Part shown: positions 49,720-59,648 of the stretch, in pieces | Layout of the letters: each line of letters begins with the position of its first letter | How positions within the stretch are numbered: position 1 is the stretch's first letter | Origin: an uncultured Bacteroidales bacterium | GTDB lineage: Bacteria > Bacteroidota > Bacteroidia > Bacteroidales > FEN-979 | Direction: 5' to 3' | DNA: 64,000 bases | Assembly: GCA_903945175.1 (NCBI GenBank) | Contig: CAJAUM010000100.1 | Coordinates: 70,709-134,708, forward strand | Made by a program: the position numbers and the translations under genes | Notes under the pieces: model-generated | What the model was told of the DNA's origin: nothing | What the model saw: only the letters and a program-made list of their open reading frames with translations | Database searches by the model: none

Positions 49720-52700
49720 CGCGTTGTTTCGCAGGGAATAATAGGTTGATACACTGGGATTAATTTCATTCATTCCATGGCTGATAATCCGCTCATTGCC
49801 GAAAGGGCTGACAGTTGAGCTCCAGAACATCGTGGCTGAAAAACCGGGAGGCACGAAGGCCCATCTGAAATTCTGATAAAATACACCCTGGTTTTCTCCA
49901 TGAAAACCATAGAGGGGCCAGGGGTCCAAAAGTTGCCATCCGGCAATGCCGGGACCCAGGGAGGAATTGACAAGCTCCTGCCATTCTGCATCTGTTGCAA
50001 CATGCCATTCGGGCGGACAAAGCCCCTGCTTGCCTTGAGCAAAGGCATTATCAGCAGGAACGAAGTTCATCAGTTCATCCCATTGATAAAAACCGCCCAT
50101 GTCATTGCATTTTAAAGGATCATTGCCCTGGCAGTACTTTTCAACAACGCAATTGTCGGTCTGGGCAACAGTGCCGCCAAGGTAAGCTCCATAATTCAGA
50201 TTGGCCGACATCCAGCAACGTCGGGTGGAGCCAATCACCAATTCGAAGGTTGGATAGCTCTTCTGATCGCGGATATCGGTGAGTGTACTTTTACAGGAAA
50301 AAGCGGAAGCCGGATTCACCTTCAAAAGCTGTGTTTTGCTCAGGGTACAGCTGTATTGGTTCGTATAGGTGTAGGAAATAATGTGCTCAGATGGGTCGGA
50401 GCTCAGCAACGCAGGATCGAGCATGTCGGATGACAGCCGGGTTCCGTCAACACTGTAATATCCGTTTAAAGGTGTGCCGCCCTTCAAAAGGAAAGGTTTG
50501 GCGCCTTTCGTTGTAACAGGGTCGTTGCAGGGTTGCAAAGTCACAATCGGTGCAGGAAAAACAGTGATGGCATGGGGTGGCGAAACCGGCCCGGGTGCGC
50601 AGCCGCTCTTTTGCCCCTGAACATAGAGGTTGCCACTGCCTGAATTCAAGTCGAAAATCAGGTCAGCATTGCTTCCGTTATTCGTTATTGTTGTGCCTGC
50701 TGATGGGACATACCACCAGGTATAGCTGTCGGAATTTGCGATAGTTCCAACGGAAAAGGTCTGGGAAAGGCCCTGGCAAATGCCGGATATGCCGGATATA
50801 ACACCTGCGGCATCAGGGATGAGCGTAAGGCTTATGGGGAAATCGGGCGCATGCGCCGAGCAAACCACCCCCGGGCCATAGGTAATTGACTCCACAACAT
50901 CCAGTGAAACAGGATTGGTATTGCCCCAGGCAACGCTGACACTTGAGTTATTCGTGGAGGGGGAATTCCCGCCTGATACTGTCCAGCTATAGGTATGATT
51001 TGCCTTTGGAGCACCCAGGGTATATACCTGTGTGGTCTGACCGCATGGATTCGCCTCCCCGGTGATTGCCGGTAGAGGTGCAGGATTGATAACGATGCTT
51101 TTTACCGGCGTATTGGTGCTGCAGTTTGTAGGATAGTTCAGGTCTGTTTCCAATAGCTGAATCGCACCATCCGTACCCGGTCCCCAGTCAACGGCGATCG
51201 AATTGGAATGGTTCCCGGTAAAGGCCAAAGCGCCGGTTACTGTCCAGAGATAATCATGACCTGTAACCGCAGGCGTTGAATACACAATTCCTCTCCCGTT
51301 ATTGCATACCTGTGGTTCTCCGGTGATGGAGGGATTTGGCATTGGGTTGACAAAAATCCTGTAGTCGGCCGGAGCGCCGGGACAGGTCATTCCTCCTTGA
51401 GAAGAGGGAATAATATGATAATTTACATAACCCTGAATCGCGGAAGCGTTATGTAACGTCTGAGGGATAATATTGCCGGATCCTGGCGCCGACTGATAAC
51501 CGGTGATGTCTGATGAAGAGGCGGCGGCAGTCCATTCAAATGTCGTTCCGCTCACATTGGCTGTAAGTACAACAGGGTTGCTTGAAGTACCTGAACAGAT
51601 CTGCTGCGAAAGTGATGTGTTCGTAACGGTAGGGCTTGGATTGACCTGAACATGGAAGGTTGTCATGGGGGTTCCCTGGCAACCTGCAACTGAAGGGGTG
51701 ATGGTATACGACGCATACTGCGACACGATGGTGGTATTGGAGATTGCATTCGCAGGAATGGTGCTCGAACTGCCGGATCCGGGACAATCCGGGATCCCCT
51801 GATCACAACTGACCGTCCAGGAATAATCTACAACAGGTGATGTCACATTGGAACTCAGCAGAACCAGTTGTGTTTGAGCCCCTGAGCAGATGATTTGCGG
51901 ATTAATGGCATTGACGGTAGCATGCGGATGCACTGTGACGGAATAATCGACCACGGGACCATTGCAATTATTGGCCCGCGGAGTTATGAAATATTTTACC
52001 ACACCATCCGTATTGCCGGTATTGATCAGTTGATCATTGATCAGCAATCCCGGCTGTGTTGAGTTATTGTTGCCTGTAACAGAACCTGATGTAACAACGG
52101 ATGTCCAGGTGAAGAGGGTCCCGGTAACATCAAATGTAAGGCTGATATTTGTATTGTTTGTGGAACAAATCGTCTTGGTGGTCGTATTATTGGTCAGATG
52201 CGGAGCCGGGTGAACAGTCACAAAGTAATCAACAACGGAGCCATTGCAATTGTTGGCCCGGGGGGTAATAGAATATTTCACCATGCCATCCGTGAGACCG
52301 TTGTTGATCAGTTGATCATTGATCAGCAATCCCGGTTGTGTTGAATTGTTGTTTCCGGTTACGTTACCTGAGATAACTACAGAGGTCCAGGTAAATTGTG
52401 TTCCCGGAACATCCGAAGTCAGGCTGATACCCGCAGTACTTGAGGAACAAATGGTCTTAGAGGCCGGATTGTTGGTTAGGTGCGGCACAGGATAAACCGT
52501 CACCAGGTAATCCACCACCGGACCGTTGCAATTGTTGGCCCGGGGTGTGATTGAATATTTCACCATGCCATTCGTGATGCCGCTATTGATCAGTTGATCG
52601 TTGATCAGCAATCCCGGCTGTACTGAATTGGTGTTGCCTGTCACCGAACCTGAAATTACGCTGGAAGTCCATGTGAAAAGAGTTCCTGTAATATCAAAAG

Positions 52701-55089
52701 CGAGGGTAATATTCGTATTGCCCTGGGAGCAAATAGCCTTGCTTGCAGGATTATTCGTTAAATGCGGCACAGGACGAACCGTCACCAGGTAATCCACAAC
52801 GGGACCATTGCAATTATTGGCCCATGGCATAATGGAATACTTTACTACGCCATCTGTAATGCCATTGTTGATCAGCTGATCATTGATAAGCAATCCGGGT
52901 TGCGAAGAATTATTGTTGCCTGTTACGGAACCTGAAACAACCACGGAAGTCCAGGTGAACAGTGTCCCGGTAACATCAAAAGTCAGGTTGATATTTGTAT
53001 TGCCGGAGGAACAAATGGTCTTTGCGACGGTATTATTGGTGAGATGCGGAATGGGGTGCACGGTCACAAGGTAATCCACCACAGGTCCAATGCAATTGTT
53101 GGCCTGGGGAGTTATGGAATACTTTACAACACCATTCGTGATGCCGGTATTGGTTAACTGATCATTGATGATCAATCCGGGTTGCGATGAATTGTTGTTA
53201 CCCGTCACAGAACCGGATACAACCACTGAAGTCCAGGTGAACAGTGTCCCTGTAACATCAGAGATCAGCGTGACATTGGTATTGGTTGAAGAGCAGATGG
53301 CCTTGCTTGCCGGATTATTCGTCAGGTGTGGAACAGGGTTCACCGTCACGATGACAGAGGCAGTTCCCAGGCATCCATTGTTGTCGGTAACAGTAACTTC
53401 ATAGGTGCCGCTGGCATTCACCGTAATGGCCTGGGTGGTTTCCCCGGTAGACCACAGATAACCATTGAATGAGCCGGTTACACTGAGCTGCTGTGATTCC
53501 CCCTGGCAGAAACTGGTAACTCCGCTGATGACCGGCGCAGTTACAGCATGGTTGCTTAGCTGAACGGTATCATATAAGGGACATCCATGATCCATCACTG
53601 CAACAGAATAAAACCCGGGATTGGATACAGTGATAGTCTGAACACCTGTTTCATAGGCATTTCCATTATAAAACCACGCATAACTTTGACGGCCGGGACC
53701 GGCATCGAACGTATAGTTAGCGCCCGGGCACACAGTCTGGTCAGCCCCCAGGTTCATGCTTGCAAAGTCTGAAAAGTATCCATAGGAACACCCCTTGTGA
53801 TTAATATCATAGGTATGGATCACCCCCATGTGAAAAATATCCTGGGAATTGGAGAGGATATGGGCCCCGACAGGAAGTTGGGATGGTGAAAATTGAATCC
53901 TGGCAAAAACAAAAGCGGGATTTCCGGCAACAGAGGAAAACATGGAGGCCGTCACCTTGTTCGGATTGCCGTCAAGCGTGAAGGAACCCTGGGCTCCTGC
54001 CTTGGTGAGGATGATCATCTCGAAGGAATATTGTGTTGATCGGGTAAAGGCGACCTGGGTCGAACCGGTACAGTTCATAGGAGGCAGCAAAGCGCTGCCG
54101 GCTTCATCATCGTAACCGGTAAGGTGCCAAACATAAGCGGGTTTGTCCGTAACAATATAAGCAGACAAATCGGTAGGGATGAGCTGGAACATATAGGTTG
54201 CGCCTGCATCGAGCGTGGCAACCGGCGCACCATCCACAATTACATTGGTGCCATTGGCGGTAGCTGTAATGAACGCCCTGTCGTTCATAGGCGGGTTCGT
54301 ATATCCCCGCACCACGATATATTCCATGCCTATAATACTGACAGGAACGATCTGATCGCCTGTGAGATCCCAGGCATTTAAATTCGGATATATATCCGAA
54401 TCGTCTTTAACGGTAATGCAAACCGGTTTGTCGGAGATTACAGTGGAACCCTGGAGGTGATCGCTGCCTGCAAAGCCTGTTGCCCGGGCGCTGTACACCT
54501 GACCCTTGTTAAGAATGACATCAAAAGGAATGCCGGCAGCATGCCCTGTAATGGCCTTTCGGGGATTGATGGTGACGGTGGTATTATCCTCCGTAGCAAC
54601 GATATCAAAAGAACTATAGGCCTTGGGTTCGCTATTGTACGGATAATTACTCATCACATTCTGCCCCGGGATAAAAAAGGAGGTGCCCAGGGCATTGTTG
54701 CCTTTGAGTGTAAATATTTCCGGGTTGTTTTTATGTGCCTCCTCATAATAGGCTGTAATGGGGCTCGTCGATTGAATATGCAGCCCGAAATTTAGCGGCG
54801 TATTGGGCGGCTTACATTCAACCTGCCCCTTTAATGCAGTCAGGTTGACGTCAATGGTGGAATTTGCCGGTATGGTGCGATAGATGGTTGGAAAATTTGT
54901 CACGGTGTTGGCCGGCTGGGTAATCGTGACATAGGCACTCTGGCCGAAGGAGGTCAACCTCAAATAGATGGGCTCATCACCATGTTGTGCAGTCACTTCA
55001 GGTGCAGCAAACCAGAAATCGGTATTTGTTTGCCCTAACAAAAAAACGGGAAGGAGTACCAGTAAAAATACGAACTGAAGATGCTTCAA
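49693..55089 (-). CDS. Giant surface protein: IgGFc-binding-like, PKD-like repeats, FISUMP domain
   Basis: An 1798-aa exported protein with signal peptide MKHLQFVFLLVLLPVFLLGQ. An IgGFc-binding-like N-terminal domain follows (AYYEEAHKNNPEIFTLKGNN, TVISDKPVCITVKDDS, ~20-440), then PKD-like modules, with five ~94-aa near-identical repeats at about residues 588-1057 starting HLTNN. More divergent PKD-like modules extend to ~1580, and a C-terminal FISUMP domain (RRCWMSANLNYGAYLGG, GLCPPEWHVATDAEWQELVN, ending SVRCVRD). No T9SS sorting domain is seen, so the export and anchoring route beyond Sec is open. A role in adhesion or a cell-surface matrix is likely. Confidence 0.88.
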   Translation of the reverse strand: MKHLQFVFLLVLLPVFLLGQTNTDFWFAAPEVTAQHGDEPIYLRLTSFGQSAYVTITQPANTVTNFPTIYRTIPANSTIDVNLTALKGQVECKPPNTPLNFGLHIQSTSPITAYYEEAHKNNPEIFTLKGNNALGTSFFIPGQNVMSNYPYNSEPKAYSSFDIVATEDNTTVTINPRKAITGHAAGIPFDVILNKGQVYSARATGFAGSDHLQGSTVISDKPVCITVKDDSDIYPNLNAWDLTGDQIVPVSIIGMEYIVVRGYTNPPMNDRAFITATANGTNVIVDGAPVATLDAGATYMFQLIPTDLSAYIVTDKPAYVWHLTGYDDEAGSALLPPMNCTGSTQVAFTRSTQYSFEMIILTKAGAQGSFTLDGNPNKVTASMFSSVAGNPAFVFARIQFSPSQLPVGAHILSNSQDIFHMGVIHTYDINHKGCSYGYFSDFASMNLGADQTVCPGANYTFDAGPGRQSYAWFYNGNAYETGVQTITVSNPGFYSVAVMDHGCPLYDTVQLSNHAVTAPVISGVTSFCQGESQQLSVTGSFNGYLWSTGETTQAITVNASGTYEVTVTDNNGCLGTASVIVTVNPVPHLTNNPASKAICSSTNTNVTLISDVTGTLFTWTSVVVSGSVTGNNNSSQPGLIINDQLTNTGITNGVVKYSITPQANNCIGPVVDYLVTVHPIPHLTNNTVAKTICSSGNTNINLTFDVTGTLFTWTSVVVSGSVTGNNNSSQPGLLINDQLINNGITDGVVKYSIMPWANNCNGPVVDYLVTVRPVPHLTNNPASKAICSQGNTNITLAFDITGTLFTWTSSVISGSVTGNTNSVQPGLLINDQLINSGITNGMVKYSITPRANNCNGPVVDYLVTVYPVPHLTNNPASKTICSSSTAGISLTSDVPGTQFTWTSVVISGNVTGNNNSTQPGLLINDQLINNGLTDGMVKYSITPRANNCNGSVVDYFVTVHPAPHLTNNTTTKTICSTNNTNISLTFDVTGTLFTWTSVVTSGSVTGNNNSTQPGLLINDQLINTGNTDGVVKYFITPRANNCNGPVVDYSVTVHPHATVNAINPQIICSGAQTQLVLLSSNVTSPVVDYSWTVSCDQGIPDCPGSGSSSTIPANAISNTTIVSQYASYTITPSVAGCQGTPMTTFHVQVNPSPTVTNTSLSQQICSGTSSNPVVLTANVSGTTFEWTAAASSSDITGYQSAPGSGNIIPQTLHNASAIQGYVNYHIIPSSQGGMTCPGAPADYRIFVNPMPNPSITGEPQVCNNGRGIVYSTPAVTGHDYLWTVTGALAFTGNHSNSIAVDWGPGTDGAIQLLETDLNYPTNCSTNTPVKSIVINPAPLPAITGEANPCGQTTQVYTLGAPKANHTYSWTVSGGNSPSTNNSSVSVAWGNTNPVSLDVVESITYGPGVVCSAHAPDFPISLTLIPDAAGVISGISGICQGLSQTFSVGTIANSDSYTWWYVPSAGTTITNNGSNADLIFDLNSGSGNLYVQGQKSGCAPGPVSPPHAITVFPAPIVTLQPCNDPVTTKGAKPFLLKGGTPLNGYYSVDGTRLSSDMLDPALLSSDPSEHIISYTYTNQYSCTLSKTQLLKVNPASAFSCKSTLTDIRDQKSYPTFELVIGSTRRCWMSANLNYGAYLGGTVAQTDNCVVEKYCQGNDPLKCNDMGGFYQWDELMNFVPADNAFAQGKQGLCPPEWHVATDAEWQELVNSSLGPGIAGWQLLDPWPLYGFHGENQGVFYQNFRWAFVPPGFSATMFWSSTVSPFGNERIISHGMNEINPSVSTYYSLRNNALSVRCVRD
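51919..53328 (-). repeat. Five in-frame 282-bp tandem repeats in the giant protein gene
   Basis: Five 94-codon units run without indels, each beginning HLTNN and containing DVTGTLFTWTS and QPGLLINDQL. Unit ends repeat at exact 282-bp spacing (for example 53328 and 53046). DNA similarity among units is high, which favours unequal recombination. Unit number may vary among strains and assemblies may miscount it. Confidence 0.9.
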
Positions 55090-55256
55090 AATTGAAAATC
55101 CGCTAAATACATTGTAAAATTACGAAAAAAAAGGACAGGGTGAAAAAGGAGATTTTAGGGTCCCACTGATTCTGCCCTGAACTTCATCTGAAAGAAATCC
55201 TTTGGATGTTTTTGCGAACTGATGAAAAGAAGCTAATTTTAGAAAAAAATTGAACC

Positions 55257-56291
55257 ATGGAACGTGTGAGAATTTTTGGTATTGCAATTTTGGCCCTCAT
55301 TGTTGGATCATGCCAGGTGAAAGCCCAGGACACCTTCTCCATTGTTGCAGTAGATACCCTGACCGGGGAAATCGGGAGTGCCGGTGCGTCGTGTGTGACC
55401 CGGAGCACCTCATATCCTCACGGAGCGGCCATTCTGAGTGATGTGATCCCGGGGATCGGTGCAATTCACACCCAGGCTGCCTGGAACATGACAAACCAGG
55501 TGAATGCCCACAACCATATGATGGCCGGTGAATCACCGGCGCAGATCATCAGCTGGCTGGTGGCCAATGATGCCCAGGGAAACGCCTCAACCCGGCAGTA
55601 TGGCATCGTCGATTTCCGCAATAACCAGCCACGGGCAGCAGCATTTACCGGTAACAATTGTTCAAACTACAAGAATGACACAGCCGCCATATTTTATGCC
55701 ATCCAGGGGAATATCCTGCTCGGTCAAAGTATCATTGATTCAATGCAAAACCGCTTCCTCTCCACCCAGGGAACGCTGGCCGACCGGCTGATGGCCGCCC
55801 TCCAGGGAGCCAAGGTCATTGGAGCCGATACCCGCTGTGCTCCACGCCACAGTTCGTCCCTCTCTTCATTTCTCAGGGTGGCCCGCCCAGGCAATGCTCC
55901 GGATAGTTTGCACATTGACCTTTGGATGGCCTATCCGCAGGGAAGCTCCGGCCTGGTTCCGGTCGATCCGATTGATTCACTTCAAACACTCTACGACCAA
56001 TGGAAGACGATCACATCGGTCTTTGTAACCGGTGATGCGTCCATCCCCTGGGTGAAAATAAGGAACAATGCCGAAGGCAATGCCATGCTCGACTTCTCCC
56101 ACTGCCCCGATTATTTTAAGTTGAAATTGGTCGTTTTCGATTTCACCGGCAGGATGGTATTCACCCGGCCGATCACCTCACCGGTCATCCAGCCTTTTAC
56201 TGGTAAAACCTCAAATTCCGGAATGTATATCTACCATGTTGTGCGACCCGATAACCGGATCGTAGCACAAGGAAAATTTTTTAATTTTTAA
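55257..56291 (+). CDS. DUF1028 Ntn-hydrolase-like protein with T9SS sorting domain
   Basis: A 344-aa protein. Signal peptide region MERVRIFGIAILALIVGSCQ, then the DUF1028 domain at about 25-240 (TFSIVAVDTLTGEIGSAGAS, HTQAAWNMTNQVNAHNHMMA, LADRLMAALQGAKVIGADTR). DUF1028 has the fold of N-terminal nucleophile hydrolases, so a hydrolase or amidase role is suspected. The C-terminal ~80 residues (LDFSHCPDYFKLKLVVFDFT, SGMYIYHVV) look like a T9SS type A domain. It is exported and probably surface-attached. ATG 55257 is the only start that gives a signal peptide. Confidence 0.88.
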   Translation: MERVRIFGIAILALIVGSCQVKAQDTFSIVAVDTLTGEIGSAGASCVTRSTSYPHGAAILSDVIPGIGAIHTQAAWNMTNQVNAHNHMMAGESPAQIISWLVANDAQGNASTRQYGIVDFRNNQPRAAAFTGNNCSNYKNDTAAIFYAIQGNILLGQSIIDSMQNRFLSTQGTLADRLMAALQGAKVIGADTRCAPRHSSSLSSFLRVARPGNAPDSLHIDLWMAYPQGSSGLVPVDPIDSLQTLYDQWKTITSVFVTGDASIPWVKIRNNAEGNAMLDFSHCPDYFKLKLVVFDFTGRMVFTRPITSPVIQPFTGKTSNSGMYIYHVVRPDNRIVAQGKFFNF

Positions 56292-56306
56292 TCAAAGTCA
56301 GCCTTT

Positions 56307-57983
56307 ATGAGCAAAAATTACACAGTATCCCGTTACATCATCCACCGCTTGCAGGAAGTCGGTATTAAGCACCTGTTCGGAGTTCCCGGCGATTATAACC
56401 TCGATTTCCTTGATGAGGTCATTGACAGTCCCATCCAATGGGTTGGAAATTGCAATGAATTGAATGCCGGTTATGCAGCCGACGGCTATGCCCGCCTCAA
56501 CGGCATCGGAGCTGCGGTTGTGACCTATGGGGTTGGAGGACTGAGCATTATCAATGCCATTGCAGGCGCCTATGCCGAACATGTCCCCGTTATCGTTATC
56601 AACGGAGCTCCACCTGCCAGGCGCAGGGAGGCGGGCGCCATGGTTCATCACCTGGTTTCAAACTATTACCTGCAGCTCGACATCTTTAAAAAAATGACAG
56701 CCGATGCAGCCATCCTCACCGATGCCACCACGGCTCCGGATGAAATAGACCGCGTTATCCTGAATTGCATTGCCCGAAAACTGCCGGTCTACCTTGAATT
56801 ACCAGCCGACATGACCAACGCTCCCTGCCGTGAGCCAGGGGAATTGCTTTTTTACGCTCCGCTGCCTTCAAACAGCGACAGCCTGGCAGAGTGCGTTGCC
56901 GAGTCGGCCGCGTTGCTCAACAACGCCAAAAGCCCCGTAATATTGGCAGGAGTGGAACTTCTCCGTTTCAACCTGGGCAAAGAGGCGCTGCACCTTGTTG
57001 AAGCCTCGGAAGTGCCCTTTGCCACCATGCTCAGCAGCAAGTCGGTGTTGCCTGAACTTCATCCCCAGTTCACCGGTATTTACCAGGGTGGCTGGAGCCG
57101 CGAATCGGTGCGCAACCAGGTTGAAGCGTCCGATTGCCTCCTGTCGCTCGGAGCCTGGATGACCGACCTGGATACAGGCCTCTTCAGCATGAATCTCGAC
57201 AACCGCAGGATGATCACCGTTGGAGGTGGACAGGTGCGCGTTGGCAGCCATTTTTATCATGACATCCAATTGGGAGACTTTATCCGTGAGCTGGCAAACG
57301 TTGTTCAGCCCCGCTCCTATCTGGCCTCCCATCCGGCTGAAACCATGCGTCATAAAAAACCCTTTGTGCCTGAACCTGCGCGCGTACTCACTGCTACGCG
57401 GCTTTATGAATGCATCAACTATTATCTCGATGACCGGATGGTCCTTCTGGCCGAGCCGGGTGATGCCTTTTGTGCAGCCCCGGAATTCCATATTGAAGAG
57501 GCCGAAAATTTCATAGTCCAGGCCTATTATTGCTCCATCGGCTATTGCACCCCTGCAGCGCTGGGTGTTTCAATGGCACGCAGGGAAAAACGGCCGGTGA
57601 TCCTTACAGGCGACGGCGCGTTCCAGATGACGGCACAGGAAGTTTCAACCCTGATAAGGGAACGCTGCCCTGCATTGATCGTGATCATCAACAACGACGG
57701 GTATTTGATTGAACGGTACCTGCACAAGGACGGGCCCTACAACGACATCCAGATGTGGCGGTATGCAGAACTGCCAAAGATGTTTGATCAAGGGGATTTT
57801 GCTACAGGCATCAAAGTCTCCTCCGAAGAAGAGCTGGAACAGGCCATGAAAAAAGCTGTAAAGGATAAAGACAAACTCACGCTGATTGAAGCCTGCATTC
57901 CGAACCGTGACTGCTCTGCCGGCCTCGAACGACTCGGGAATTCTTTCAGAAAAATGCATCAGAAACCGGCTTCTTCCCAGTGA
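56307..57983 (+). CDS. Thiamine-diphosphate 2-oxo-acid decarboxylase
   Basis: A 558-aa enzyme of the pyruvate/indolepyruvate/phenylpyruvate decarboxylase family. Glu51 (in NCNELNAGYAADGYAR) activates ThDP. The paired catalytic His are in GAMVHHLVSNYY near 110-121. The cofactor motif runs GDGAFQMTAQEVSTLI near 433 to IINNDGYLIERYLHKDGPYN near 462-481, with the substrate-side Glu in IERY. It should release CO2 from a 2-oxo acid to give an aldehyde, so either ethanol-type fermentation or aromatic amino-acid breakdown is possible. Starts 15 bp after the DUF1028 gene. Confidence 0.9.
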   Translation: MSKNYTVSRYIIHRLQEVGIKHLFGVPGDYNLDFLDEVIDSPIQWVGNCNELNAGYAADGYARLNGIGAAVVTYGVGGLSIINAIAGAYAEHVPVIVINGAPPARRREAGAMVHHLVSNYYLQLDIFKKMTADAAILTDATTAPDEIDRVILNCIARKLPVYLELPADMTNAPCREPGELLFYAPLPSNSDSLAECVAESAALLNNAKSPVILAGVELLRFNLGKEALHLVEASEVPFATMLSSKSVLPELHPQFTGIYQGGWSRESVRNQVEASDCLLSLGAWMTDLDTGLFSMNLDNRRMITVGGGQVRVGSHFYHDIQLGDFIRELANVVQPRSYLASHPAETMRHKKPFVPEPARVLTATRLYECINYYLDDRMVLLAEPGDAFCAAPEFHIEEAENFIVQAYYCSIGYCTPAALGVSMARREKRPVILTGDGAFQMTAQEVSTLIRERCPALIVIINNDGYLIERYLHKDGPYNDIQMWRYAELPKMFDQGDFATGIKVSSEEELEQAMKKAVKDKDKLTLIEACIPNRDCSAGLERLGNSFRKMHQKPASSQ

Positions 57984-58015
57984 GTGAACGAAGTTATTCC
58001 TCCTGCCTGAGTTGA

Positions 58016-59371
58016 CTATTTGCTATTGTGAAATATCCACAGGGAACCCTCAAAAAATGCCCGTGGAGCAATGCGCGCATGAATGGTGCCATCTTCGGGC
58101 TTTGGCGGTAACGCAGGATATTCCTTATAGTCTACATTGGTCAGCCCGATCTCCTGGAAATGTTTTTTGGCAGTTACAAAATTGCCAAAAGGCACACAAT
58201 CATCGTTTATGCAGTGCCATAAATACATTTTTGACTTCGGCGTCCAACCCGTATGCGTGTTGTTCAATGCAAAAATCTTCATGGCCTGGCTTGCCGGATT
58301 TTTTAATGAGTCGATGAAAGATGCCGTGAAGATCTTTTTCAGAATTTTATCCGGTGGCATTTTGCTGTTTACCACCGCTGCATCATAATATCCGTTTGTA
58401 TATTGGGGAAGCACAGTCCTGTATTGTTCATTCAGCACGATATCATACGCAAAGGCCTGCGGATAGATCTCATGATATCCTACGATCACCATGGGTAAAA
58501 AATAGGGCTCCGGAAAGGCCGTGTCTTTCAGCATGACCGGAAGCATGGTCCCCGTCAGATCATAGGGCCCCGACATGCATACCACGCCGTTCAATTTGAC
58601 ATTTCGCGCTTCCAGCTCGCGGGCGGCTGCCATCGTGACAAATCCGCCCTCTGAATATCCATAGAGAAAGGTCTTCTCATTCCAGATTACATAGGGGTTT
58701 TTAAAGCGGCTTGTGGAGTTTATTGCCACCTGAACCATATCGGCTGTGGATGCGGCCAGCCTTTCCCTGATGCAGAATGGATGATTTTCCCCCACATCGT
58801 TGCCCATCCCCTGGTAATCGGGCATAACAATAATCCATCCATAGGTAGCAGCCATGATGTTGGCAAGAACCGCTTCCGGAAAATCTTCGTAATCCTTATA
58901 TTTAGCAGTTTTCCATTTGGAAGGCGCCAGCTTTTTCAGGATCTGTGTGGCATGGTTGAAGGAGACGATGGGAGCATATATCTTTGATTTAAATGAAATC
59001 GGATGAACCATGAGACCCGTCAACTGAATTTTATTCCCATGGTTATCTGTTGAGGAATATTCAACCACCTGGTTTCTGATAATATATGGTCCGAAACCAT
59101 CTCCAAGCTTTCTTGATTCATATAAAAAATCATGAAAGTCGAACAAATCCGGATAATCGGGCAAAAGCATCACGTCATCAACGATGTCCTGCATGTCAAG
59201 GTCTACTGTTTCGATCACCTTGAATTCTCCCTCTGTAACCGGAACATATTCGCGATTGTGATCCTTGGTACAGGAATTTGTCATGAGCGCTGCTGCAAAT
59301 AACAAGAGTAACCATGTGGCAGCCTTCACAATGCCATGGTAATTGTTGCGGATCAATCGTTGCTTTGTCAT
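58016..59371 (-). CDS. Lipase-like alpha/beta-hydrolase lipoprotein
   Basis: A 451-aa lipoprotein with a signal peptide in ATWLLLLFAAALMTNSCTKD (lipobox-like MTNSC). A secretory-lipase/alpha-beta hydrolase domain follows: IIVMPDYQGMGNDVGENHPF, the nucleophile elbow FLYGYSEGGFVTMAAARELE and the C-terminal LWHCINDDCVPFG segment, with likely Asp and His of the triad nearby. It probably hydrolyses an ester outside the cytoplasm. Two neighbouring genes are on the opposite strand; the gap to 59649 holds a -7 box of the kinase gene. Confidence 0.85.
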   Translation of the reverse strand: MTKQRLIRNNYHGIVKAATWLLLLFAAALMTNSCTKDHNREYVPVTEGEFKVIETVDLDMQDIVDDVMLLPDYPDLFDFHDFLYESRKLGDGFGPYIIRNQVVEYSSTDNHGNKIQLTGLMVHPISFKSKIYAPIVSFNHATQILKKLAPSKWKTAKYKDYEDFPEAVLANIMAATYGWIIVMPDYQGMGNDVGENHPFCIRERLAASTADMVQVAINSTSRFKNPYVIWNEKTFLYGYSEGGFVTMAAARELEARNVKLNGVVCMSGPYDLTGTMLPVMLKDTAFPEPYFLPMVIVGYHEIYPQAFAYDIVLNEQYRTVLPQYTNGYYDAAVVNSKMPPDKILKKIFTASFIDSLKNPASQAMKIFALNNTHTGWTPKSKMYLWHCINDDCVPFGNFVTAKKHFQEIGLTNVDYKEYPALPPKPEDGTIHARIAPRAFFEGSLWIFHNSK

Positions 59372-59593
59372 TTTTTATCTGTGTTGAATTTAGTTTAAAG
59401 GTACAATATTTTAAAGACAACCGATCAAGGAAAAACGTTGCATGCTGTTTGCGAAAAATAGGAACATATTCAACAAACACCTGTCAGGGGTTGTTCAGCA
59501 GCGACAAAATATGCTGCAATTGGATCCCCGACACTCCCGTTTACATATTTATAAAGGAGATGATCATTTTACGGTAGTTCCCAAGTATTTCGT

Positions 59594-59601
59594 TAATTTT
59601 G
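59594..59601 (+). promoter_or_regulatory. -7 box of the PAS kinase gene
   Basis: TAATTTTG matches the TAnnTTTG consensus. It is 47 bp before the GTG start at 59649. The 277-bp gap between the lipase and kinase genes has no other clear element. Confidence 0.45.
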
Positions 59602-59648
59602 TAAAAGAGATAGACTCCTGCAATGCTGCCTTTACAAAGAAATAATCC

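Noticed and set aside
51919-53328. 282-bp periodicity as a non-coding satellite or CRISPR-like array
   Set aside because: The repeats are in frame inside one long coding sequence and encode PKD-like modules.
59442-59645. 67-codon open frame before the PAS kinase gene
   Set aside because: It contains the likely -7 box of the kinase gene and no family is recognisable. It could be a relic but support is too weak.
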